This document shows positions 41,705-49,770 of a DNA stretch of 64,000 nt, piece by piece. This DNA is from JAATFS01 sp037145635 (GTDB lineage: Bacteria > Pseudomonadota > Gammaproteobacteria > Xanthomonadales > Xanthomonadaceae). The translations under genes were made by a program, and so were the position numbers. The notes beneath the pieces are model-generated. The model was not told the origin of the DNA and ran no database searches. It worked only from the letters and a program-made list of their open reading frames with translations. Positions within the stretch are counted from its first letter, which is position 1. Each line of letters starts with the position of its first letter. The stretch lies in NCBI GenBank assembly GCA_037145635.1, contig JBBCXB010000001.1:992001-1056000 (forward strand), written 5' to 3'.

Positions 41705-43257
41705 CGCGGCGCTCCGTCCGCTTCGCCGGCCACACCGGGCAGCGCCAGGCCGATGCCGTCCGCCAGCGCGCCCGAACGCACCAGCGCGGTGGCCGCCTGC
41801 AGGTCCGGGTGGAAGTACCGGTCTTCCTGCAGCGGGGCGACCTGCGTGCGCAGCACGGCGCGCGCGGCCTCCAGCGCCGCGCTGGAGGCGAGCGGGGCAT
41901 GGAAGTCGCAGCCCTGCGCGGCGGCGAGCAGCTCGATGCCGACCACGTGCGCGGCGTTGCCGGCCATCGCCAGCAGCCGGCGCGCGCCGTGCGCGGCCAT
42001 CGACACGTGGTCCTCCTGGTTGGCCGAGGTCGGGATCGAATCGACGCTGGCCGGGTAGGCGCGCTGCTTGTTCTCCGAGACCAGCGCCGCGGCGGTCACC
42101 TGCGGGATCATGAAGCCGGAATTGAGCCCGGGCCGCGGCGTCAGGAACGCCGGCAGCCCGGACAGCGCCGGGTCCACCAGCATCGCGGTGCGGCGCTCGC
42201 TGATCGAGCCGATCTCGCACACCGCCAGCGCCAGCATGTCCGCGGCGAAGGCCACCGGCTCGGCGTGGAAGTTGCCGCCGGACAGCGCCTCGCCGGTGTC
42301 GCTGAACACCAGCGGGTTGTCGGAGACGCCGTTGGCCTCGGCCGCCAGCGTGCAGGCGGCCTGGCGCATCACGTCCAGCGCCGCGCCCATCACCTGCGGC
42401 TGGCAGCGCAGGCAGTACGGGTCCTGCACGCGCACGTCGCCCTCGCGGTGCGATTCGCGGATCGCCGAGCCGTCCATCAGCGTGCGCAGCGCGGCGGCCA
42501 CGGCGATCTGGCCGGGCTGCCGGCGCAGCGCGTGGATGCGCGAGTCGAACGGCGTGTCCGAGCCCTTGGCGGCCTCGGTGGACAGCGCGCCGGCCACCAG
42601 CGCGGCCTGGAACACCCGTTCGATCTCGAACAGGCCGGCCAGGGCGTAGGCGGTGGAGAACTGGGTGCCGTTGAGCAGCGCCAGTCCTTCCTTGGCGCCG
42701 AGCGTCAGCGGCTGCAGCCCGGCCTGCGCGAGCGCCTCGGCCGCGGGCAGGTGCGCCTCGCCGACGAAAGCCTCGCCGACGCCGATCATCACCGACGCCA
42801 TGTGCGACAGCGGTGCCAGGTCGCCGGAAGCGCCTACCGAGCCCTGGCACGGCACCACCGGCAGCACGTCGTGCTGCAGCATCGCCTCCAGCAGCGCCAG
42901 CGTCTGCGGCCGCACCCCGGAGGCGCCCTGGGCCAGGCTGGCCAGCTTGAGCGCCAGCATCAGCCGCACCACCGGCCGCGGCATCGGCTCGCCGACGCCG
43001 GCCGCGTGCGAGAGCACGATGTTGCGCTGCAGGGTCTCCAGGTCGGCGTGCGCGATGCGCACGCTGGCCAGCTTGCCGAACCCGGTGTTGATGCCGTAGA
43101 CCGGCTCGCCGCGCGCGACGATGGCGTCCACGGTCTGCGCGCTGCGCAGCACCGCGGCGGCGGCGGCCGGGTCCAGCCGCAGCGCGGCACCGCGGTAGAC
43201 GGCACGCCAGTGCGCCAGGTCGACCGCGCCGGGCTGCAGAACGAGGGAGGAACTCAT
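41701..43257 (-). CDS. hutH: histidine ammonia-lyase
   Basis: 518 residues from the ATG at 43257. The self-forming MIO group comes from Ala143-Ser144-Gly145 (GSVGASGDLAPLSHM). Also seen: YGINTGFGKLA, NGTQFSTAYALAGLFE, QDPYCLRCQPQVMGA and NQEDHVSMAAHGARR. It deaminates histidine to urocanate. The stop is overlapped by the hutG start (ATGA). No strong ribosome-binding site is seen, and translation may start at an upstream codon, although the sequence before Met is not conserved-looking. Confidence 0.97.
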   Translation of the reverse strand: MSSSLVLQPGAVDLAHWRAVYRGAALRLDPAAAAAVLRSAQTVDAIVARGEPVYGINTGFGKLASVRIAHADLETLQRNIVLSHAAGVGEPMPRPVVRLMLALKLASLAQGASGVRPQTLALLEAMLQHDVLPVVPCQGSVGASGDLAPLSHMASVMIGVGEAFVGEAHLPAAEALAQAGLQPLTLGAKEGLALLNGTQFSTAYALAGLFEIERVFQAALVAGALSTEAAKGSDTPFDSRIHALRRQPGQIAVAAALRTLMDGSAIRESHREGDVRVQDPYCLRCQPQVMGAALDVMRQAACTLAAEANGVSDNPLVFSDTGEALSGGNFHAEPVAFAADMLALAVCEIGSISERRTAMLVDPALSGLPAFLTPRPGLNSGFMIPQVTAAALVSENKQRAYPASVDSIPTSANQEDHVSMAAHGARRLLAMAGNAAHVVGIELLAAAQGCDFHAPLASSAALEAARAVLRTQVAPLQEDRYFHPDLQAATALVRSGALADGIGLALPGVAGEADGAPR

Positions 43258-43551
43258 GCGGGTGATCCAGGCGTCGGAGGAAGGAAGGAGGTCGCGGGGC
43301 GGGCCGGGCGCGTCCGCCGCAGGGTGGCCGGCGCCGCAGCGACTGCGGGCGCGCGTGCTGCGCGCGGTCCCGAAGGCGCCGGGCCGGGGCCGTGTGCGGC
43401 TAGGCGCACGCAGCTGCGCGTGCGTGCGATGACGGCGCTGCACGGCCGGCCCGCTGCGCGGCCAGGGCGCTGTGGACCAGCCGCTACGCGGGGCTCCGGA
43501 CGCCGGCGGCGCGGCGGCCGCGCGCCACCGGCGATCCTCGCGTGCGCCCCC
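43258..43551. other. hutI-hutH intergenic region
   Basis: 294 bases without a convincing gene in either direction. GC-rich, with a CCTCCTTCCTTCCTCC pyrimidine run on the minus strand (43276-43292) shortly before hutH. I see no operator like the one before hutI. Confidence 0.4.
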
Positions 43552-44766
43552 TCACGCATCGCGGCCGCCGCGGACGCGGGCGTGCAGGGGATTGAAGCCC
43601 ATGCGGTAGACCAGGTCGGCGGGCGCCTCGATGTCCCAGATCGCCAGGTCGCAGGCCAGGCCGGCGCGCAGGCGGCCGATCGAGCCGCCGCGGCCGAGCG
43701 CGCGGGCGGCCTCGCGGGTGAACCCGGCGAGGCACTCGGCCACGGTCATGCGGAACAGGGTGGCGGCCATGTTCATCGCCAGCAGCGGGCTGGTCAGCGG
43801 CGACGTGCCGGGGTTGCAGTCGGTGGCCAGCGCCAGCGGCACGCCGGCGGCGCGCAGCGCCGCGAGCGGCGGCACGCGGGTGTCGCGGGTGAAGTAGAAG
43901 GCGCCGGGCAGCAGCACGGCGACGGTGCCGGCGGCGGCCATCGCGGCGATGCCGTCGGCGTCCAGGTGCTCGATGTGGTCGGCCGACAGCGCGCCGTGGC
44001 GGGCGGCCAGCGCCGCGCCGTGCTGGTTGCTCAACTGCTCGGCATGGATCTTGACCCGCAGCCCGTGCGCGCGCGCCGCTACGAACACCTGTTCGGCCTG
44101 GGCCGGCGAGAACGCGATGTCCTCGCAGAACACGTCCACCGCCTCGGCCAGCCGCTGCTCGGCGACGGCGGGGATCATCGTGGCGCAGACCTCGTCGATG
44201 TAGGCCTGGGCCTGCGCGCCTGGCGGCACCGCGTGCGCGCCGAGGAAGGTGGGCACCACCGTGACCTCGCGCAGCTCGCCCAGCCGCCGCGCCACGCGCA
44301 ACTGCTTGAGTTCGTCGGGCAGCGACAGGCCGTAGCCGGACTTGATCTCCACGGTGGTGACGCCTTCGGCCAGCATCGCGTCCAGCCGCGGCAGCGCGGC
44401 CTCCACCAGCGCCGCCTCGTCGGCGGCGCGGGTCGCGCGCACGGTGGCGACGATGCCGCCGCCGGCCCGGGCGATGTCCGCATAGCTGGCGCCCCGCAGG
44501 CGCTGCTCGAACTCGCCGGCGCGGTTGCCGGCATAGACCAGGTGGGTGTGGCAGTCGATCAGGCCGGGGCCGATCCAGCGCCCGCCGCAGTCGAGGGTGC
44601 GGGCCGGCGCCAGGGCGGGCAGCGCGGCGGCCGGGCCGGCGTAGACGATGCGGCCGTCGCGGCAGGCCAGGGCGCCGTCGCGGATCTCGCCGAGGCCGCC
44701 GGCTTCGTCGTCGAGCGTCATCAGCTGTGCGTTGTGCCAGAGCGTGTCGCAGGGCGAGGACGTCAT
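43552..44766 (-). CDS. hutI: imidazolonepropionase
   Basis: 404 residues from the ATG at 44766; a GTG at 44778 would add four residues. An amidohydrolase-superfamily metalloenzyme: DCHTHLVYAGNRAGEFEQRL (the H-T-H metal site), EIKSGYGL, KIHAEQLSNQHGA, ADHIEHLD and ATDCNPGTSPL. It opens imidazolonepropionate to formiminoglutamate. It is first in the minus-strand hut series and divergent from hutF across the operator. Confidence 0.96.
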   Translation of the reverse strand: MTSSPCDTLWHNAQLMTLDDEAGGLGEIRDGALACRDGRIVYAGPAAALPALAPARTLDCGGRWIGPGLIDCHTHLVYAGNRAGEFEQRLRGASYADIARAGGGIVATVRATRAADEAALVEAALPRLDAMLAEGVTTVEIKSGYGLSLPDELKQLRVARRLGELREVTVVPTFLGAHAVPPGAQAQAYIDEVCATMIPAVAEQRLAEAVDVFCEDIAFSPAQAEQVFVAARAHGLRVKIHAEQLSNQHGAALAARHGALSADHIEHLDADGIAAMAAAGTVAVLLPGAFYFTRDTRVPPLAALRAAGVPLALATDCNPGTSPLTSPLLAMNMAATLFRMTVAECLAGFTREAARALGRGGSIGRLRAGLACDLAIWDIEAPADLVYRMGFNPLHARVRGGRDA

Positions 44767-44786
44767 CGGGGTGGGCACCGTGTCAT

Positions 44787-44798
44787 TTGTCTATACAA
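44787..44798. promoter_or_regulatory. candidate HutC operator in the hutI-hutF divergent promoter
   Basis: TTGTCTATACAA is a near-palindrome (TTGT-CTAT-ACAA) within an AT-rich island of the 81-base gap between hutI and hutF. HutC-type GntR repressors of Pseudomonas bind TGTATATACA-like boxes. It probably covers both promoters. Confidence 0.65.
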
Positions 44799-44847
44799 TA
44801 CGAGCCGGACGCGGATGGTGTCCAGCGACGGCACGGGAGCGAGGCGA

Positions 44848-46215
44848 ATGCATTTCTGGATCGAGCAGGCCCTGCTGCCGCAGGGATGGAGGCGCGGGGT
44901 GCGGATCGGCATCGCTGGCGCGCGCATCGTCGAGGTCGCCGAGGACGTACCCGCGCAGCCCGGCGACCGGCACCTGGCGATCGCGGTGCCCGGGCTGGGC
45001 AACCTTCACAGCCACGCCTTCCAGCGCGGCATGGCCGGGCTCACCGAGACCCTGTCCGACCGCCAGGGCGGTGCCGGTGCCGACAGCTTCTGGAGCTGGC
45101 GCGAGCTGATGTACCGCTTCCTCGAGCGGCTCGACCCCGACAGCTTCCAGGCCATCGCCGAGCAGGCCTACGTGGAGATGCTCGAGGCCGGCTTCACCCG
45201 CGTCGGCGAGTTCCACTACCTGCACCGCGCGCCCGACGGCGGCGCCTACGCCGACCCGGCCGAGATGGCGGCGCGCGTCGCCGCGGCGGCGCAGGCCAGC
45301 GGCATCGGCCTGACCCTGCTGCCGGTGTTCTATGCGCATGCCGATTTCGGCGGCGCGCCGCCGAATCCCTCGCAGCGGCGGCTGCTGCACGACCTCGACG
45401 GCTTCGCCGCGCTGCTCGAGGCCAGCGCGCGCGCGCTGCGCCCGCTCGGCGACGCGGTGCTTGGCCTGGCCCCGCACAGCCTGCGCGCGGTGACCGGCGA
45501 GGAACTGGCCGCGCTGCTGCCGCTGACCGACGGGCCGGTACACATCCACGTCGCCGAGCAGCTGCGCGAGGTGGAGGCCTGCCTCGCCTGGTCGGGCCAG
45601 CGCCCGGTGGCGTGGCTGTACGCGCACGCGCCGGTGGACGCGCGCTGGTGCCTGGTGCACGCCACCCACGTGGTGCCCGCCGAGCTGCAGGCCATCGCCG
45701 CCAGCGGGGCGGTCGTCGGGCTGTGCCCGATCACCGAGGCCAACCTGGGCGACGGGCTGTTCCCGATGCAGGCCTTCGCGCGGGCCGGCGGCCGCTTCGG
45801 GGTGGGCTCCGATTCCAATGTGCTGATCGATGCCGCCGAGGAACTGCGCTTGCTGGAGTACGGGCAGCGCCTGGGCCTGCGCGGCCGCAACGTGCTCGCC
45901 GGCGGCAGCGGCCTGTCCAGCGGGCGTTGGCTGTTCGAGTCGGCGCAGGCCGGCGCGGCGCAGGCGCTGGGCGTGCCCGGCGGCCTGCAGGTCGGCGCGC
46001 CGGCCGATGTGGTGGAACTGGACCCGCGCCATCCGGCGCTGGCCGCGCGCGAGGGCGATGCCTGGCTGGACAGCTGGGTGTTCGCGGCGCGCCAGGGCGC
46101 GGTGCGTTCGGTGTGGCGGGATGGCCGCGAGCTGGTCAGCGGCGGACGCCATCACCGCCGCGAGGCGATCGCCGGGCGCTTCGCCCAGGCGCTGGCCCGG
46201 ATCGTGTCGGCATGA
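44848..46215 (+). CDS. hutF: formimidoylglutamate deiminase
   Basis: 455 residues. Amidohydrolase fold with GLGNLHSHAFQRGMAGLTET (the H-S-H metal pair), VGEFHYLHRAPDG, HIHVAEQLREVEACLAWSG, HATHVVPAEL and GVGSDSNVLIDAAEELRLLE. It converts formiminoglutamate to formylglutamate with release of ammonia; HutG then finishes the pathway. Its presence rules out the formiminoglutamase route. Confidence 0.95.
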   Translation: MHFWIEQALLPQGWRRGVRIGIAGARIVEVAEDVPAQPGDRHLAIAVPGLGNLHSHAFQRGMAGLTETLSDRQGGAGADSFWSWRELMYRFLERLDPDSFQAIAEQAYVEMLEAGFTRVGEFHYLHRAPDGGAYADPAEMAARVAAAAQASGIGLTLLPVFYAHADFGGAPPNPSQRRLLHDLDGFAALLEASARALRPLGDAVLGLAPHSLRAVTGEELAALLPLTDGPVHIHVAEQLREVEACLAWSGQRPVAWLYAHAPVDARWCLVHATHVVPAELQAIAASGAVVGLCPITEANLGDGLFPMQAFARAGGRFGVGSDSNVLIDAAEELRLLEYGQRLGLRGRNVLAGGSGLSSGRWLFESAQAGAAQALGVPGGLQVGAPADVVELDPRHPALAAREGDAWLDSWVFAARQGAVRSVWRDGRELVSGGRHHRREAIAGRFAQALARIVSA

Positions 46216-46282
46216 CGCCCGGAGCGTCCCGGCCCGGTGCGCGGACGCGCCGCCGGCCGGATGCGCGGCGGGAGGCCGGCGC

Positions 46283-47011
46283 ATGACCGCCCTGTGCCCG
46301 GCCTCGCTCAACCAGCGCATCCGCGGCGACATCGAGGCCCGCATCCGCAGCGGCGAGTGGCCGCCGGGCCACCGCATCCCGTTCGAGCACGAACTGATGG
46401 CCGAGTACGCGTGTTCGCGGATGACCGTGAACAAGGCGCTGAGCACGCTGGCCGAGGGCGGCCTGATCGAGCGCCGCCGCCGCGTCGGCTCGTTCGTGGC
46501 GCGCCCGCACCCGCACATCGAGCAGGTGGCGCTGGACATCCCCGACATCCCGGTGGAGGTCGCCGCGCGCGGCCACCACTACCGTTTCCAGCTGCTGGAG
46601 CGCTGCCTGCGCAAGGCGCGACGGGACGCGGAGCCGGAGCAGGAGGTCGCCGCCGGCGGCCGGCTGCTGGCGCTGCGCAGCGTGCACCTGGCCGACGAGC
46701 GGCCGCTCGCGCTGGAGGACCGCGTGATCAACCCGGCGGCGGTGCCGCAGGCGCTGGCGCAGGATTTCTCGGAGGTCGCGCCGGGCAGCTGGCTGCTGCG
46801 GCACGTGCCGTGGACGCGCGCGCAGCACCGCATCAGCGCGATCAATGCCGACGCCGAGCAGGCGCGGCAGTTGCAGGTCGGCCTCGGCACCGCCTGCCTG
46901 GTCATCGACCGCCACACCTGGCGCGGCGAACAGGCGGTCACCTACGTGCGGCAGGTGTTCCTCGGGGATGCCTACGATCTGGTGGCGCGGTTCGCGCCGG
47001 GCCTGCGCTGA
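46283..47011 (+). CDS. hutC: histidine utilisation repressor HutC (GntR/UTRA)
   Basis: 242 residues. The N-terminal winged helix of the GntR type (FEHELMAEYACSRMTVNKAL, STLAEGGLIERRRRVGSFVA) is followed by a UTRA ligand-binding domain (HHYRFQLLERCLRKARRDAE, QHRISAINADAEQARQLQVG, VIDRHTWRGEQAVTYVRQVF). Urocanate is the usual inducer. It lies 67 bases after hutF and is probably co-transcribed and self-controlled through the site at 44787-44798. Confidence 0.93.
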   Translation: MTALCPASLNQRIRGDIEARIRSGEWPPGHRIPFEHELMAEYACSRMTVNKALSTLAEGGLIERRRRVGSFVARPHPHIEQVALDIPDIPVEVAARGHHYRFQLLERCLRKARRDAEPEQEVAAGGRLLALRSVHLADERPLALEDRVINPAAVPQALAQDFSEVAPGSWLLRHVPWTRAQHRISAINADAEQARQLQVGLGTACLVIDRHTWRGEQAVTYVRQVFLGDAYDLVARFAPGLR

Positions 47012-47020
47012 GGCGGACGC

Positions 47021-47314
47021 TCAGGCGAGGACGGAGATGATCGTGCCGATCGTGCCGGCGGCGGCCAGCAGCTTGCCGGCGGTGTAGAACGTGTTGTGCT
47101 CCTCGGCGGGCTTCACCACCGTGGGGTCGTCCAGGCCGAGCGCGCCGTTGGCGAAGGAATGCACCACCGACTTGACGCTGGGCGCGTCCGCGTCGCTGCT
47201 GGCGGCGTCCGTGGCCTTGGCGGCGGACGCCTTGCTCGCCGCAGCCGCCTGCGCGCTCGCATACGCTGCACTGGAAGCCTGGGACGCGCTGGTCCCTACG
47301 CTGCTGATCGCCAT
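47021..47314 (-). CDS. small Ala/Ser-rich protein with hydrophobic C terminus
   Basis: 97 residues from the ATG at 47314. Residues 1-45 are almost only Ser, Ala, Lys and Gln (SSVGTSASQASSAAYASAQA); the middle is charged (VKSVVHSFANGALGLDDPTV); the C terminus is hydrophobic and glycine-containing (AGKLLAAAGTIGTIISVLA). No typical signal peptide. The composition resembles secreted substrates of specialised secretion systems or small membrane-active peptides, but no family is recognised. It converges on hutC. Confidence 0.5.
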   Translation of the reverse strand: MAISSVGTSASQASSAAYASAQAAAASKASAAKATDAASSDADAPSVKSVVHSFANGALGLDDPTVVKPAEEHNTFYTAGKLLAAAGTIGTIISVLA

Positions 47315-47379
47315 CGACGCCTTCTCACTTGTATTGCCTGTCCGATGTCTCGGTATCGGCGGCGACGGCGACAAATTGA

Positions 47380-47400
47380 GTCCCGCTCGCAGCGCGGGAC
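47380..47400 (-). terminator. hairpin downstream of the Mrr-like gene
   Basis: GTCCCGC / GCGGGAC (7-base stem, 7-base loop), followed on the minus strand by TCAATTTG. It lies 64 bases past the stop of the Mrr-like gene and may end its transcript. Confidence 0.4.
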
Positions 47401-47464
47401 CGCAGTGCCGGCCCGTCCCCGCCTGCGCGGCGGCCGGGCGGCGTGGACACGGCCGGGCGACGGT

Positions 47465-48448
47465 TCAGTACGCGCTGCACTGGCGCCAGCGCACCGGCTC
47501 GTCGCGACCGGGTCGGGGATTGAGCTGGACCCGGGCGCTGCGCAGTGCCGGATAGGGCTGCAGCTGCGCGCAGATGCGCGGCCAGACCTGGGCATCGTCG
47601 CCGCTGCGGTCCACCGCCAGGGTGCTGCGGGTCGGCCACACGCCGCGAATGATGCCCGGGGTGCGCGCCAGCGCCGCAGACACCGTGCGCTGGTAGCGCT
47701 GCAACGTGGCCGCATCCGGGTCCGGGTCCGACGTGTCCGGCAGCGGGGTGCGGGGCGGGCTCGGGGGAGACGCCGCGGAGGGGACGGCGGGTACTGACGC
47801 CGCCGGCGAGGCCGGGGCGGGGGCGTGAGGGGCCGGCGCAGCCGCCGGGACGCCCGGCTCGGTGGCGCGATGCCCCAGGCCCAGCAGCAGCGCCAGGGCC
47901 AGCGCGGCGAGCCCGGCGATGCCGGTATGCCGCTGGGCGCGATAGCGCGCGCTGCCGACGACCTCGTCCTCGATGTCGCCCGGCAGGTAGGGCTTGAGCA
48001 GCGGCCACAGGCGGCGGCCATCCAGCACCTCGATCAACTGCTTGCCGGCGGCGTCGAGCCCCTCGCGTTCGACCTGGCCCTCGGTGACCAGCAAGCCGCC
48101 GCTGGCTCCGGCCAGGCGCGTGATCGCCCCCAGCTCGTTCACCGCCGCTGCCCCGATCCGGTAGGCCCGACCGTGCTTGCACGAGACCATCCAGGTGCCG
48201 TGGTCGGCATGCATCAGGAAATCGGCGTGGGGGGCGCGCGTCTGCTGCGGGGCCGGCTCGCTGCGCCAGCCGCGCTGTTCCTCGAGCGCGCGTCGAACCA
48301 GGGCGGAGAAATCGCGCCAGTGCAGGCCGGCGAGGGCGGCCATGCCGGCCCGGGTCTCGTCCTGGCGGCGGCGGACCAGCCACAGGTAGAGAACGGCGAC
48401 GATCCATGCCACCGCTGCCAGCGGCAGCGCCAGAGTCCACGAAAACAT
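47465..48448 (-). CDS. membrane-tethered restriction-endonuclease-fold (Mrr-like) protein
   Basis: 327 residues. One N-terminal transmembrane helix (WTLALPLAAVAWIVAVLYLW), then a PD-(D/E)XK-like domain (about 45-175): HWRDFSALVRRALEEQRGW, HADFLMHADHGTWMVSCKHG with Asp and the SCK pair as candidate catalytic residues, and GGLLVTEGQVEREG. A second hydrophobic segment (IAGLAALALALLLGLG) and a long Pro/Ala linker lead to a small C-terminal domain. Similar proteins are annotated as restriction endonucleases in xanthomonads; whether it cuts DNA is unproven. Confidence 0.72.
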   Translation of the reverse strand: MFSWTLALPLAAVAWIVAVLYLWLVRRRQDETRAGMAALAGLHWRDFSALVRRALEEQRGWRSEPAPQQTRAPHADFLMHADHGTWMVSCKHGRAYRIGAAAVNELGAITRLAGASGGLLVTEGQVEREGLDAAGKQLIEVLDGRRLWPLLKPYLPGDIEDEVVGSARYRAQRHTGIAGLAALALALLLGLGHRATEPGVPAAAPAPHAPAPASPAASVPAVPSAASPPSPPRTPLPDTSDPDPDAATLQRYQRTVSAALARTPGIIRGVWPTRSTLAVDRSGDDAQVWPRICAQLQPYPALRSARVQLNPRPGRDEPVRWRQCSAY

Positions 48449-48554
48449 GACGGTATCCGAGCCGGAACGGTGCTTGCGCTAAGGGATGTGCCGTTCCCGA
48501 CGGCCGATCGGCGGCATCCGCCGGCGCGATGCGCCGGGATGCGTTTGAAGAAGT

Positions 48555-48635
48555 GGGCCCGCCAGTCCGAAGCCGAAAGGGGAGGGGAGCAAACGGTCTT
48601 CATGTTGGACTGGCGGGCCCGACTCGATTGTCGGG
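48555..48635. repeat. long inverted repeat plus hairpin between phasin and Mrr-like genes
   Basis: GGGCCCGCCAGTCC (48555-48568) and GGACTGGCGGGCCC (48607-48620) are a perfect 14-base inverted repeat around 38 bases. It overlaps a second hairpin CCCGAC-TCGATT-GTCGGG (48618-48635), which is followed by seven A on the plus strand (T-run on the minus). The ORF-free 216-base gap around it could hold a structured RNA or the phasin 3' end. Confidence 0.6.
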
Positions 48636-48664
48636 AAAAAAATGGTGCTTTGCAACACGCCCGG

Positions 48665-49225
48665 TCAGTCGGGGTCCGGGGAAGTGAAGGCGGACCTGGG
48701 CGCGGAGGCGTCCGGCGTGCCCGCAGGCGCGGTGTCGGCGGCGGCCTGGGCCTGGCTGGCGGCACGGGCGGCACGCTTGGTGGCCGCGGCATTGGCCCGC
48801 ACCTGGACCTTGAGCGATTCGACCTCCTGGCGCAGCGCCTCGACCTCGTCGCGGTCGGGGATCTGCAGGGTGCGCAGCACGCCCTTCACGCGTTCGTCGA
48901 AGGCCTTGCCGAGGCGGTCCCAGCCCCGCAGCGCGGTCTCGCGCGCCTGGTCGAACTGGGTCTCGACCTCGTCGCGTACTTCCTCGGCCGTGGCCTCGGC
49001 GCGGCGGCGGCCGCCACGCTCGACCGAGGCGCCCTCGCGGACCAGCGAGTCGAACAGCTTGGTGCCCTCGGACTGCACGCGGCCGAGCGCGCCAAGGCCT
49101 GCGAGCCATACGTTCTGGGCCGACTCGCCGAGCCGGCGCGAGACATTCTCGGCCTGGGCCTGGAAGCCCTCGTCTTCGGGGCCGCCGGGACGGCGGTCGC
49201 GGGGATGGGTGTAGGTAGTCGTCAT
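48665..49225 (-). CDS. phasin family protein (PHA granule-associated)
   Basis: 186 residues. The phasin-type helical region spans about 25-135 (VWLAGLGALGRVQSEGTKLF, DSLVREGASVE, ARETALRGWDRLGKAFDERV), then a leucine-heptad stretch (VEALRQEVESLKVQVR) and a short Ala/Lys tail like the DNA-binding tails of PhaF-type proteins, but shorter. Phasins coat polyhydroxyalkanoate granules. The next gene on the same strand upstream is the PHA system protein, which supports the call. Confidence 0.87.
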   Translation of the reverse strand: MTTTYTHPRDRRPGGPEDEGFQAQAENVSRRLGESAQNVWLAGLGALGRVQSEGTKLFDSLVREGASVERGGRRRAEATAEEVRDEVETQFDQARETALRGWDRLGKAFDERVKGVLRTLQIPDRDEVEALRQEVESLKVQVRANAAATKRAARAASQAQAAADTAPAGTPDASAPRSAFTSPDPD

Positions 49226-49374
49226 GGGGAGCTCCTGGGGTGTCTGCGGAGGCGTCGACGCCGGACTTCACCCTAGCCATGCGCCTGCATGGAACAGGTG
49301 AAGCGCCGCCGGCAGTCTGCGCCGTCCGCGGCCCGCCAGGATGACGTGGCGCTGAAGTCGCGGGCGCTGCGGGA

Positions 49375-49650
49375 TCAGCCCAGCTTTTCGCTCAGCACCC
49401 GGCGGATCTCGGACTCGACCATGCCCTTCATTGCCGACAGCAGGAAGCCCAGCTCGGCGGTGACGTGCACCTGCTGCGGCAGCAGCTCGATCGCGCCGTC
49501 CACGCCGGCACGCGAGAAGTGCAGGATGTCGCCGTCCCAGCGGGTCTGCATGTCCAGCCGCTCGGCGAGCTTGTGCGCCGCCTCCTCGATGGCCTGCCGG
49601 GCCTGCTCGGGCGTGTTGCCGTGCTCGTGGCGGATATCGATGGTGGACAT
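49375..49650 (-). CDS. polyhydroxyalkanoic acid system family protein
   Basis: 91 residues from the ATG at 49650. It begins STIDIRHEHGNTPEQARQAI and contains WDGDILHFSRAGVDGAIELL, then HVTAELGFLLSAMKGMVESE and IRRVLSEKLG, the layout of the PHA granule-region (PHA_gran_rgn) family. It lies 149 bases upstream of the phasin gene. Role in the granule is not defined. No phaC synthase is in the window. Confidence 0.85.
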   Translation of the reverse strand: MSTIDIRHEHGNTPEQARQAIEEAAHKLAERLDMQTRWDGDILHFSRAGVDGAIELLPQQVHVTAELGFLLSAMKGMVESEIRRVLSEKLG

Positions 49651-49770
49651 GCGGGCTCCCGGGGCGGTGACGACTGAAGGACGCGCATTGTGCGGATCCG
49701 GCGCGTGCACTCCAAGTGTTTCGTGCATCGACGCTTCTGGAGCGGCGGCCAAACTGCTAGGCTGCGGCCG

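Noticed and set aside
43254..43559. Small minus-strand frame in the hutI-hutH gap
   Set aside because: Arg/Pro/Ala-only composition without ribosome-binding site; looks like GC-driven open frame.
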